A program made the position numbers and the translations under genes. DNA of 28,098 nucleotides from CAZOGW01 sp964579415 (GTDB lineage Bacteria; Actinomycetota; Acidimicrobiia; Spongiisociales; UBA5794). The DNA lies in assembly GCA_964579415.1 (NCBI GenBank), contig CAZOGW010000029.1, positions 1 to 28,098 on the forward strand. The letters run 5' to 3'. Positions 6,919 through 15,028 of this stretch are shown piece by piece. How positions within the stretch are numbered: the stretch's first letter is position 1; the number at the start of each line of letters is the position of its first letter. The notes under the pieces are model-generated. The model was not told the DNA's origin. It did not search any database and saw only the letters and a list, made by a program, of their open reading frames with translations.

Positions 6919-7449
6919 ATGTCGATCGAGCCTGATACCAAGGACTGGACGTGGGTGCTGCGAGAGCGGTGCCCGGAGTGCAGCGAGAACGTCTCGGAGA
7001 TCGAACCGGCGGACCTCCCCCGGCTCATCGGGGACAGCGTGTCGATCTGGGCCGCGGTACTGGACCGGCCCGACGTCCGGGAGCGTCCCGCTCCCACCGT
7101 GTGGTCGCCGCTGGAGTACGGCTGTCACGCCCGGGACGTGTACGTGGTCTTCGATGGCCGCCTGGCGCTGATGTTGGACGGCGATGACCCGCTCTTCGAC
7201 AACTGGGACCAGGACGCCACCGCGGTGGCCTCACGCTACGACCTGCAGGACCCGGCCACGGTCGCCGCTGAGCTGAGGGCCGCAGCCGGCGCCATAGCGA
7301 CCCGCTTCGACAGGGTCGCGAGCGAGCAGTGGCAACGCACCGGGAGGCGCAGCGACGGGGCCGTGTTCGACGTCGCCGGCCTCGGGCGGTACCTGATCCA
7401 CGACGTACTCCACCATCTGTACGACGTGGCAGCGCCCCGGCCGGCTTGA
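6919..7449 (+). CDS. DinB-superfamily protein
   Basis: This 176-residue helical protein belongs to the DinB / mycothiol-dependent maleylpyruvate isomerase-like superfamily. The expected three-histidine metal triad is visible: H70 in 'WSPLEYGCHARDVY', and H161 and H165 in 'YLIHDVLHHLYDV'. An N-terminal 'RCPEC' (18-21) is common to this subgroup. DinB-fold proteins are metal-dependent thiol transferases or related enzymes; the substrate is unknown. It is followed after 16 bases by the F420-type oxidoreductase and probably cotranscribed with it. Confidence 0.72.
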   Translation: MSIEPDTKDWTWVLRERCPECSENVSEIEPADLPRLIGDSVSIWAAVLDRPDVRERPAPTVWSPLEYGCHARDVYVVFDGRLALMLDGDDPLFDNWDQDATAVASRYDLQDPATVAAELRAAAGAIATRFDRVASEQWQRTGRRSDGAVFDVAGLGRYLIHDVLHHLYDVAAPRPA

Positions 7450-7465
7450 GCCGCCGGGCCACCGC

Positions 7466-8494
7466 ATGAAGCTCGCACTCAACCTCGGCTATTGGGACGC
7501 CCGGGCACAGCTCGACATGGATCTCGTCCTGGAGGCGGAGCGGCTCGGCTACTCGTCGGTGTGGGCCGCCGAGGCGTGGGGATCCGACGCGGTCACCGTC
7601 CTGTCGTGGATCGCCGCCCGCACCGAGCGCATCGCCGTCGGCTCGGCGATCCTGCAGATGCCGGCCCGCACCCCGGCGATGACGGCGATGACCGCGGTCA
7701 CCCTCAACGAACTGTCCGGGGGTCGCTTCAAGCTGGGGCTGGGCCTCAGCGGCCCGCAGGTGGTGGAGGGCTGGCACGGCCGGCCCTACGGCAAGCCGCT
7801 GGAACGCACCCGTGAGTACGTGTCGATCGTGCGCCGCGCCGTCGCCCGTGAGGAGCCGCTGGAGCACCACGGCACCCACTACGACATCCCCTACTCCGGT
7901 GAGGGGGCCACCGGGCTGGGCAAGCCGCTCAAGCTGATCACCCATCCCTCGCACCCGCTCCCCGTCTACCTGGCCGCCATCGGGCCGAGGAACGTCGCCC
8001 TCACCGCCGAGATCGCCGACGGCTGGCTCCCCATCTTCTTCTCGCCCCAGCGGGCGGCGGAGGCGTTCGCGCCGTCCCTGGAGGAGGGTTTCGCCGCCTC
8101 GGGCGACCCCTCCAAGCGGGAGCGTTTCGACATCGCCCCCTCCCTCACCGTGGCCGTCGGCGAAGACGTCGACGCCGCCCGGCGCCGCATCAAGCCGATG
8201 CTGGCGCTCTACATCGGCGGTATGGGGGCACGGGGCGGCAACTTCTACAACGACCTGGCGTGCCGCTACGGCTACGAAGAGTCCGCCGCCCGCATCCAGG
8301 ACCTCTACCTGGCGGGCGACCGCATGGCGGCGGTCGCCGCCGTCCCCGACAGCCTGGTCGACGAGCTCAATCTCCTCGGCAGCCGGCAGCAGGTGGCCGA
8401 CCGTCTCGACGCCTGGCGCGCCGCCGGCGTCACCACGATGGTCGTCTCCGGCGACGTGGCCTCGCTGCGCACTCTCGCCGAGCTGGTGCTCTGA
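7466..8494 (+). CDS. LLM-class F420-dependent oxidoreductase
   Basis: This 342-residue luciferase-like monooxygenase-fold (TIM barrel) protein has typical segments: 'AERLGYSSVWAAEAWGSDAVTVLSWIAARTERIAVGSAI' near the N-terminus, 'SGGRFKLGLGLSGPQVVEGWHG', and 'LPVYLAAIGPRNVALTAEIADGWLP'. This pattern is that of actinobacterial F420-dependent members rather than FMN-dependent luciferases. It probably transfers hydride from reduced F420 to a small organic substrate, which cannot be predicted. The start ATG lies 16 bases after the DinB-like gene, with no separate promoter visible. The enzyme class is confident; the cofactor is inferred from the subfamily. Confidence 0.85.
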   Translation: MKLALNLGYWDARAQLDMDLVLEAERLGYSSVWAAEAWGSDAVTVLSWIAARTERIAVGSAILQMPARTPAMTAMTAVTLNELSGGRFKLGLGLSGPQVVEGWHGRPYGKPLERTREYVSIVRRAVAREEPLEHHGTHYDIPYSGEGATGLGKPLKLITHPSHPLPVYLAAIGPRNVALTAEIADGWLPIFFSPQRAAEAFAPSLEEGFAASGDPSKRERFDIAPSLTVAVGEDVDAARRRIKPMLALYIGGMGARGGNFYNDLACRYGYEESAARIQDLYLAGDRMAAVAAVPDSLVDELNLLGSRQQVADRLDAWRAAGVTTMVVSGDVASLRTLAELVL

Positions 8495-8530
8495 AGGCGC
8501 CGGCGGGTCACACACCTCGATTCCAGCCGG

Positions 8531-9769
8531 CTAGGCGGTGGCGATCCAGTCGGCGAGGGGCCTGCTCCACAAGGTGAGGGCTCCGTAGGCTTCCGCCCGC
8601 TCCCGCAACTCGCGGTCGTCGGTGACGACCACCGGTGCGATCACCTCCCCCGCCGCCAGCATGGCGACGATGGCGTCGTCGGCGATGGTGGCGTCGGCGG
8701 TGAAGCGCACCTCCACCTGGCCGTCCCACACGGTGGGTGCCGTGGGCGCCTTGGTGGAGTCGTAGACCACCACGATCCGGTGGTCGGCGCGTGTCACCCG
8801 CCGCAGCCGGCGCAGGCCCTCGTTGAGGCGCTTGCGGGCGGGAGGCGATGACCAGGCGGCAGCCTGGTCGAAGTGGTACGTCGTGTTGTAGCCATCCACG
8901 ATCAGCGTCACCGGCCCGTCGAGGGCCATCACCGCCAGCAGCCCCTCGACGCTGTCCGGCGCGATTCCAGGGGGAAGCCGGGGCCGGTCCACCGCGGCCG
9001 GCTCGGTGGCCGCGATGGCCGCGGGCTCGGGACTGCCGGTGCGAGCAGCGGCGGCCAGCGCCTGGATGGCAAGGTCGAGGCGCCGCGCCGTCTCCACCGG
9101 GTCGGAAAGGCCCCCCACGGCGAGGAGGCCGGCGCCGGACTCCTCACGGGACCGTTCGGCGGGTTTGTCCTGGGTACGGCGACGCAGCACCTCCACCCGC
9201 CCGGCCAGCTCGTCCCGGGCCGCCTCGGCGGCCGCCAGCGCCTCCTCCAGTTCCCGGGCTCGGGCCTCGGCGGCGCGGATCGCTCCCACTGCGGCCTCGT
9301 CGGTGGTGCGGTCCTTCATCTCCCTGCGCTGGGCCTTGAGCCGTTCCTCCAGCGCCTGGTTCTCCCGGCGCAGGGTGGCCTGGCGCCGCTTCGCCTCCTC
9401 CTGGGCCGCCTCCAGGTCGGCGATGGTGCGGGCGGCCGAGTCGTCCACCACCGTCACCGGCTCCACCGCGCCCGCCGCGGCGTCGGCGAAGGCCAACCAC
9501 CAACCGTCGGGGCGCACCAGGTAACGGTGCAGGTCGGTGCCCTCATCGGGTTCCAGCGCCTCGGCCAGCTTCTCCCTCACCCAGGCGCCGGCCTCGATCT
9601 CCTCGAACAGGGAGCGCACCAGGGGAGGCGTCAGCCGCCCACCGGATGAGGCCACCACCTTGCGCAGCTTGGGCGACATGTCTCCCGCCGGCACCTCGCG
9701 CAGCCCGCGCCGCAGGTCGTCCACCAGCGGCTGCAGGGCCGCCCGCACCTCGGCTGAGAGGGGATCCAT
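8531..9769 (-). CDS. NYN-domain (YacP-like) RNA-binding/nuclease protein with coiled coil
   Basis: This 412-residue protein has an N-terminal helical part (1-100), a long charged coiled coil (about 105-215: 'DLEAAQEEAKRRQATLRR...', 'AIRAAEARARELEEALAAAE...'), and a C-terminal NYN domain. That domain carries 'VTLIVDGYNTTYHF', 'RIVVVYDSTKAP', 'VRFTADATIADDAIVAML' and 'VVTDDRELRERAEAYGA'. These acidic residues are the PIN-like nuclease site of the NYN family. The layout is common in actinobacteria; the RNA target is unknown. I took the ATG at 9769 as the start, because the frame upstream runs into the ilvB leader region and loses protein character. The gene is convergent with the F420 oxidoreductase, and GCCGGC repeats (8499-8504 and 8526-8531) in that short gap could form a stem. 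Confidence 0.8.
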   Translation of the reverse strand: MDPLSAEVRAALQPLVDDLRRGLREVPAGDMSPKLRKVVASSGGRLTPPLVRSLFEEIEAGAWVREKLAEALEPDEGTDLHRYLVRPDGWWLAFADAAAGAVEPVTVVDDSAARTIADLEAAQEEAKRRQATLRRENQALEERLKAQRREMKDRTTDEAAVGAIRAAEARARELEEALAAAEAARDELAGRVEVLRRRTQDKPAERSREESGAGLLAVGGLSDPVETARRLDLAIQALAAAARTGSPEPAAIAATEPAAVDRPRLPPGIAPDSVEGLLAVMALDGPVTLIVDGYNTTYHFDQAAAWSSPPARKRLNEGLRRLRRVTRADHRIVVVYDSTKAPTAPTVWDGQVEVRFTADATIADDAIVAMLAAGEVIAPVVVTDDRELRERAEAYGALTLWSRPLADWIATA

Positions 9770-9833
9770 GGCGCCATGTTCGCGCCCGGCGGGACCAACA
9801 CCCAGGACCCGTCCCCGCCGGGGACGCCCAGAC

Positions 9834-9861
9834 TTGACATGAAACACCAGGGTGACATACT
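9834..9861 (+). promoter_or_regulatory. promoter of the ilvB leader (TTGACA-16-CATACT)
   Basis: A consensus -35 TTGACA (9834-9839) is separated by 16 bases from CATACT (9856-9861). The leader peptide ATG begins 8 bases after the -10 box, so transcription should start at or next to the ATG, making the leader leaderless. Confidence 0.75.
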
Positions 9862-9868
9862 GCGCGGG

Positions 9869-9913
9869 ATGGCCGCACACACCTTCCTCGTACTTATTCG
9901 CAACGGCGCATAG
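9869..9913 (+). CDS. ilv leader peptide (Leu-Val-Leu-Ile), attenuator ORF
   Basis: A 14-residue ORF, MAAHTFLVLIRNGA, carries the block Leu-Val-Leu-Ile, the three end products of the pathway encoded downstream. Three of these codons (GTA, CTT, ATT) are rare in this GC-rich DNA, which would sharpen ribosome stalling when charged tRNA is scarce. It sits between a strong promoter and an intrinsic terminator 121 bases before ilvB. This is the classical layout of ribosome-mediated transcription attenuation, known for ilvB leaders in actinobacteria. The last codons and the stop lie inside a predicted hairpin (9905-9937). Confidence 0.85.
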   Translation: MAAHTFLVLIRNGA

Positions 9914-9937
9914 CGACGTCGCCCCGTCGTGTGCGCC
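9905..9937 (+). promoter_or_regulatory. leader hairpin before the ilv terminator
   Basis: GGCGCA (9905-9910) can pair with TGCGCC (9932-9937), and inside it CGACG (9914-9918) can pair with CGTCG (9925-9929). It covers the end and stop codon of the leader ORF, so ribosome position should decide whether it forms. Whether it acts as a pause hairpin or as an antiterminator could not be settled by eye. Confidence 0.45.
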
Positions 9938-9939
9938 TG

Positions 9940-9966
9940 AACCCTCCTCCCCGGAGGGTTTTTTCT
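9940..9966 (+). terminator. intrinsic terminator of the ilv attenuator
   Basis: AACCCTCC (9940-9947) and GGAGGGTT (9953-9960) form a perfect 8-base-pair stem with a 5-base loop. The stem's final TT is followed by TTTTC, giving a run of six T. It lies between the leader peptide and ilvB, the expected place for an attenuator. Confidence 0.85.
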
Positions 9967-10034
9967 TTCCCTGGACGACCTTTCGACACCCTTGAACACC
10001 GAACCTTGGACCACCCTCTTCAGGAGCCGGAGAG

Positions 10035-11753
10035 ATGACCGACACCATCAGCGGAGCGCAAGCACTGATCCGCGCCCTCGAAGAGGAGGGCGTCGAGGTC
10101 ATCTTCGGGGTGCCGGGCGGCGCCATCCTTCCCGCCTACGACCCGATCCTGGACAGCAGCATCCGCCACGTCCTCGCCCGGCACGAGCAGGGCGCCGGGC
10201 ACATGGCGTCGGGCTACGCCCATGCCACCGGCAAGGTGGGCGTGTGCATGGCGACGTCTGGACCCGGCGCCACCAACCTGATCACCCCGCTCGCCGACGC
10301 CCACATGGACTCGATCCCGGTGGTCGCCATCACCGGCCAGGTGGCCACCACCTCCATCGGTAACGACGCCTTCCAGGAGGCGCACACCTGGGGCATCTCC
10401 ATGCCCTGCACCAAACACAACTACCTGGTCACCGACATCGCCGACATCGCCGACACCATCCACGAGGCGTTCCACCTGGCCGGTACCGGCCGCCCCGGCC
10501 CGGTGCTGGTCGACATCCCCAAGGACATCCTCAACGCCCGCATCGCCTACCGCAGCGCCGGGCCCCTGGCCCTGCCCGGCTACAAACCGCAGGTGAAGGG
10601 CCATCCCCGCCAGGTCAAGGCGGCGGTGGAGATGATCCACGGAAGCGAGCGGCCGGTCCTCTACCTGGGCGGCGGCGTCCTGCGCGCCGGCGCCGCCGAC
10701 GAGGCCCGCCGCTTCGCCGAGCTGGCCAACCTGCCGGCGGTCACCACGCTGATGGCCCGCGGCGCCATCCCCGACTCACACCCGCTGTGCCTGGGCATGC
10801 CGGGAATGCACGGCAACTACACCGCCATCACCGCCATGCAGAAGGCCGACCTGCTGGTCGCCGTCGGCGCCCGCTTCGACGACCGTGTCACCGGCGACCC
10901 GGACCGGTTCGCCCCTTTCGCCAGGATCATCCACGTCGACGTCGACCCCGCCGAGATCGGCAAGGTGCGCAACCCCGAGGTGCCCATCGTCGGCGACGCC
11001 GGCGCCGTGCTGCGCCAACTCATCGCCGCCATGGAGAAGCGCCTCGGCGGCGAGGCGGCCCCGGCCCGCACCGAGTGGGCGGACACGCTGGCAGGGTGGC
11101 AGGCCGCCCACCCGCTGTCGTACACCCAGGACGAGGACGGTCCCATCCAGCAGCAGTTCGTCATCAGCGAGATCCACCGCCTCACCGGCGGGGACGCCGT
11201 CGTCGTCGCCGGCGTCGGCCAGCACCAGATGTGGGCCTCGCAGTTCTGGGGGTTCGAGCGGCCCAACACCTGGATCAACTCGGGCGGCGCCGGCACCATG
11301 GGCTACGCCGTCCCCGCCGCGGTGGGCGCCAAGATGGGCGTCCCCGACCAGACCGTGATCGCCATCGACGGCGACGGCTGCTTCCAGATGACCTCCCAGG
11401 AGCTCATCACCGCCGCCATCGAGGGCATCCCGGTCAAGGTGGCGGTCATGAACAACCATGCCCTGGGCATGGTCAAGCAGTGGCAGCGGCTCTTCTACCA
11501 CGAGCGCTTCTCCGCCGTCGACCTCACCGACCACACTCCCGACTTCGTCAAGCTGGGCGAGGCGATGGGCTGCGTCTCGTTCCGGGCCGAGCATCCCTCC
11601 GAGGTGGCGCCGGTGATCGAGAAGGCGCTGGCGATCAACGACCGGCCCGTCCTCATCGAGTTCCGCTGCGACCCCGACGCCATGGTGTTCCCCATGGTCG
11701 CCGCCGGCAGCTCCAACGACGACGTCATCCTCTCCCCCGAGGACCTGGCATGA
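10035..11753 (+). CDS. ilvB: Acetolactate synthase, large catalytic subunit
   Basis: This 572-residue ThDP-dependent enzyme condenses two pyruvates to acetolactate (valine/leucine branch), or pyruvate with 2-oxobutyrate (isoleucine branch). The catalytic glutamate is E51 in 'RHEQGAGHMASGYA'; 'GVPGGAILPAYD' precedes it. The ThDP motif 'GDGCFQMTSQEL...VAVMNN' lies near residues 444-472. Length and domain order (ThDP-Pyr, central FAD-binding, ThDP-PP) match the anabolic AHAS family. The ATG has AGGAG eight bases upstream. It overlaps ilvN by ATGA and is controlled by the upstream attenuator. Cytosolic. Confidence 0.96.
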   Translation: MTDTISGAQALIRALEEEGVEVIFGVPGGAILPAYDPILDSSIRHVLARHEQGAGHMASGYAHATGKVGVCMATSGPGATNLITPLADAHMDSIPVVAITGQVATTSIGNDAFQEAHTWGISMPCTKHNYLVTDIADIADTIHEAFHLAGTGRPGPVLVDIPKDILNARIAYRSAGPLALPGYKPQVKGHPRQVKAAVEMIHGSERPVLYLGGGVLRAGAADEARRFAELANLPAVTTLMARGAIPDSHPLCLGMPGMHGNYTAITAMQKADLLVAVGARFDDRVTGDPDRFAPFARIIHVDVDPAEIGKVRNPEVPIVGDAGAVLRQLIAAMEKRLGGEAAPARTEWADTLAGWQAAHPLSYTQDEDGPIQQQFVISEIHRLTGGDAVVVAGVGQHQMWASQFWGFERPNTWINSGGAGTMGYAVPAAVGAKMGVPDQTVIAIDGDGCFQMTSQELITAAIEGIPVKVAVMNNHALGMVKQWQRLFYHERFSAVDLTDHTPDFVKLGEAMGCVSFRAEHPSEVAPVIEKALAINDRPVLIEFRCDPDAMVFPMVAAGSSNDDVILSPEDLA

Positions 11754-12262
11754 ACCACCACGTCATCGCCGTCATCGTCGAGAACAAGCCGGGGGTCCTG
11801 GCCCGGATCGCCTCGATGTTCGCCCGCCGCGGCTTCAACATCCACTCCCTCGCCGTCGGCCCCACCGCCGACCCCGACATGTCGCGCATCACCGTCGTCG
11901 TCGACGGCCCCGACATGGAGCAGATCATCAAGCAGCTCTACAAGCTGGTGCACACCGTCAAGGTGACCGAACTGGCGCCGGACGACCGGGTGGAGCGCGA
12001 GGTGATGATGGTGCGGGTGAAGGCCGACGCCACCCGGCGCGGCGAGGTCATGGAGACCGCCCGCATCTTCTCGGCCAGGGCCGTCGACGTCGGAGCCGCC
12101 TCCGTCACCTTCGAGCTCTCCGGCAAGCCGGCCAAGCTGGCGGACTTCCTCGAGCTGATGCGGCCCTACGGCATCGTCGACCTGGTGAAATCGGGGCGCA
12201 TCGCCCTGGCCAAGGACACCAAGACCCGCGATACCGACCGCCCCCGGCTCCGCTCCGCCTGA
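11750..12262 (+). CDS. ilvN: Acetolactate synthase, small regulatory subunit
   Basis: This 170-residue protein has an N-terminal ACT domain ('HHVIAVIVENKPGVLARIASMFARRGFNIHSLAVGP') and the C-terminal ALS small-subunit domain (about 85-160, 'REVMMVRVKADATRRGEVMETARIF', 'LMRPYGIVDLVKSGRIAL'). It activates IlvB and gives feedback inhibition, usually by valine bound at the ACT dimer interface. Its ATG overlaps the ilvB stop (ATGA), matching the need for balanced subunits. Length is normal for the family. Confidence 0.95.
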   Translation: MNHHVIAVIVENKPGVLARIASMFARRGFNIHSLAVGPTADPDMSRITVVVDGPDMEQIIKQLYKLVHTVKVTELAPDDRVEREVMMVRVKADATRRGEVMETARIFSARAVDVGAASVTFELSGKPAKLADFLELMRPYGIVDLVKSGRIALAKDTKTRDTDRPRLRSA

Positions 12263-12303
12263 CCACCCCCATCCCCGACGACCAGAAGGACACCACACCA
12301 GCC

Positions 12304-13316
<1,013 letters not shown>

Positions 13317-13320
<4 letters not shown>

Positions 13321-13394
13321 GTCACGCCCGCCTCCAGGGCCGGCCCACGGGCATCATGACCCGCTTCCTACGCCTACCGGTGCTACTCACGTAG
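13317..13394 (+). CDS. leuA leader peptide rich in CTA leucine codons
   Basis: A 25-residue ORF overlaps the ilvC stop in ATGA and has GAGGA six bases before its ATG. It ends in MTRFLRLPVLLT, where an internal ATG (13356) could also start it. In this last part, four of twelve residues are leucine, three encoded by CTA and one by CTC; CTA is conspicuously scarce in the neighbouring genes. The parallel with the CUA-rich leuL leader of enterobacteria is striking and points to leucine-dependent attenuation of leuA. Two strong hairpins (13401-13431 and 13441-13458) separate it from leuA. The ORF is not annotated by length-based methods, so its expression remains an inference. Confidence 0.75.
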
Positions 13395-13400
13395 CCGGGC

Positions 13401-13431
13401 GGGGCGGGCAGCCGCGTCCGGCGCCCACCCC
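13401..13431 (+). promoter_or_regulatory. first hairpin of the leuA leader
   Basis: GGGGCGGGC (13401-13409) pairs with GCCCACCCC (13423-13431) with one mismatch. The inner GCCG/CGGC stem (13411-13414 with 13419-13422) closes a CGTC tetraloop. It starts seven bases after the leader stop codon. Confidence 0.5.
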
Positions 13432-13440
13432 ATCCACCCC

Positions 13441-13458
13441 GCGGTCCCCGAGGACCGC
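13441..13458 (+). promoter_or_regulatory. second hairpin of the leuA leader
   Basis: GCGGTCC and GGACCGC form a perfect 7-base-pair stem with a CCGA loop, ending nine bases before the GGAGG ribosome binding site of leuA (13467-13471). There is no T-run, so it may act on translation or as an atypical terminator. Confidence 0.5.
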
Positions 13459-13477
13459 CGCCCACCGGAGGCACACC

Positions 13478-15028
13478 ATGAACGACCGACTGATCATCTT
13501 CGACACCACCCTGCGCGACGGCGAGCAGGCCCCCGGCATCGCCCTGTCCCCCGACGACAAGGTGGCCATCGCCACCCAACTGGCCAAGCTGCGAGTAGAC
13601 GTCATCGAGGCCGGCTTCGCCGCCTCCTCCCCGGGCGACTTCGAGGCGGTATCCCGCATCGCCGCCGAGGTGGACGGCCCGGTGATCGCCAGCCTGGCCC
13701 GCACCCATCCCGACGACATCGACCAGGCCGCCGACGCCCTCAAGGCCGCCAACCGCAAGCGCATCCACGTGTTCGTGTCGACCTCGCCGATCCACATGGA
13801 ACAGATGCTGCGGATGAGCCCGGCCCAGGTGCTGGCGGCGACCACCGAGAGCGTGCGCCGGGCCCGGCAGTACGCCGACGACGTCGAGTTCTCACCCCAG
13901 GACGCCACCCGCTCCGACTACGACTTCGTGGTGGAATGCTGCCGCGCCGCCGTCGCCGCCGGGGCCACCACCATCAACATCCCCGACACCGTCGGCTACG
14001 CGGTGCCGTCGCAGTTCGTCGAGCTGATGAGGCGGGTCTACCAGGAGGTGCGGGGCGGCAACGAGGACGTCATCATCTCCACCCACTGCCACAACGACCT
14101 GGGACTGGCGGTGNNNNNNNNNNTGGCGTGCGCCGGCGTGGATCGCCGACAGCGAGTTGGCCACCGCCAGATCGAGGGCGCCATCAACGGCATCGGCGAG
14201 CGGGCCGGCAACACCTCCACCGAGGAGATCATCATGGCGGTGAAGACCCGCCAGGACTTCTTCGGGGTGGAGATCGGCGCCGACACCACCCAGATCTTCG
14301 AGACGTCCCGGCTGGTGTCCCACCTCACCGGCTACCCGATCCAGTTCAACAAGGCGGTGGTGGGCCGCAACGCCTTCGCCCACGAGTCGGGAATCCACCA
14401 GCACGGCGTCCTGCGCCATCCCGAGACCTACGAGATCATGGACCCGCGCAGCGTCGGGCAGCAGAGTTCCCTGGTGTTGGGCAAACATTCGGGGCGGGCC
14501 GCCTTCGGCGACGCCCTGGACCGCCTCGGCATCGTCCTGGAGGACGTCGACTTCGCCCGCGCCTTCGCCCGCTTCAAGGAACTGGCCGACCGCAAGGGTG
14601 TCATCGGCGAGGAGGGGATCCGCGCCATCGTCAACGAGGAGCTCGGCACCGACCCCGACCAGGTGCGCCTTCTCGGCATCAGGGTGTCCGGCGGCAACGA
14701 CCAGGTCCCGGTGGCCACGGTGACCATCGCCCGCGGCGACGAGGTCGAAGATCACTCCGCCGAGGGAGACGGCATGGTCAACGCCGCCTTCGTGGCACTC
14801 CAGGACGCCTTCGGCTTCACCGGGTCCCTCGCCGACTACCGGGTCAACCCGCTCAGCAGCGGCGCCGACGCCATGGCCGAAGTCACCGTCATCGTGCAGG
14901 TGGGGACCCGCACCCACTCCGGCCGCGGTGTCTCCACCGACGTGGTGGAGGGCTCGGCCCGGGCGTTCGTGGCCGCCCTCAACAAGGCGGCGGTGGCCCG
15001 CGGCGTCCCAGAGGATGCCGGGTCTTGA
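13478..15028 (+). CDS. leuA: 2-isopropylmalate synthase, damaged by an assembly gap
   Basis: LeuA condenses acetyl-CoA with 2-oxoisovalerate, the first step of the leucine branch. The product as read is 516 residues. The HMGL-like TIM barrel begins 'IIFDTTLRDGEQAPGI' with the metal-binding D; 'HCHNDLGLAV' gives the HxH ligands and 'NGIGERAGNTSTEE' the distal Asn. The C-terminal LeuA regulatory dimer domain (about 370-505, 'VSGGNDQVPVATVTI') binds leucine for feedback inhibition. A run of ten N (14114-14123) and a reversed 41-base segment (14124-14164) replace the expected 'ANSLSAIHAGA' after V212; restored, the protein would be 510 residues. The frame is kept by chance, so the gene is probably intact in the organism. 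GGAGG precedes the ATG by six bases. Confidence 0.92.
   Translation: MNDRLIIFDTTLRDGEQAPGIALSPDDKVAIATQLAKLRVDVIEAGFAASSPGDFEAVSRIAAEVDGPVIASLARTHPDDIDQAADALKAANRKRIHVFVSTSPIHMEQMLRMSPAQVLAATTESVRRARQYADDVEFSPQDATRSDYDFVVECCRAAVAAGATTINIPDTVGYAVPSQFVELMRRVYQEVRGGNEDVIISTHCHNDLGLAVXXXXACAGVDRRQRVGHRQIEGAINGIGERAGNTSTEEIIMAVKTRQDFFGVEIGADTTQIFETSRLVSHLTGYPIQFNKAVVGRNAFAHESGIHQHGVLRHPETYEIMDPRSVGQQSSLVLGKHSGRAAFGDALDRLGIVLEDVDFARAFARFKELADRKGVIGEEGIRAIVNEELGTDPDQVRLLGIRVSGGNDQVPVATVTIARGDEVEDHSAEGDGMVNAAFVALQDAFGFTGSLADYRVNPLSSGADAMAEVTVIVQVGTRTHSGRGVSTDVVEGSARAFVAALNKAAVARGVPEDAGS
14114..14123. other. assembly gap (10 N) inside leuA
   Basis: Ten undetermined bases, a fixed-length scaffold or join marker. 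The sequence to the right is inverted relative to the expected gene (see the next feature). Confidence 0.98.
14124..14164. other. inverted 41-base segment of leuA next to the gap
   Basis: The reverse complement of this stretch translates to VANSLSAIHAGAR, exactly the expected LeuA sequence between 'HNDLGLA' and 'QIEGAINGIGERAGN'. On the plus strand it reads as nonsense (ACAGVDRRQRVGH). The native segment is bounded by CTGGCG (14105-14110) and CGCCAG (14165-14170), a 6-base inverted repeat. A fold-back or misjoined contig end is the simplest explanation; true inversion between these repeats is less likely. Confidence 0.9.

Noticed and set aside
7025..8515. Minus-strand 496-residue open frame opposite the F420 oxidoreductase
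   Set aside because: Antisense shadow with low-complexity composition. The plus-strand genes are well supported.
9988..10016. Possible ninth degenerate heptamer array before ilvB
   Set aside because: Units such as CTTGAAC, ACCGAAC and CTTGGAC have the right length but match too poorly to be separated from chance.
9770..10126. N-terminal extension of the NYN-domain gene to 10126
   Set aside because: It would run through the ilv terminator, leader and promoter and into ilvB; the translated extension has no protein character.
14105..14170. Phase-variable invertible switch within leuA
   Set aside because: The flanking inverted repeats are only six bases, no recombinase is nearby, and the N run beside it points to an assembly join.
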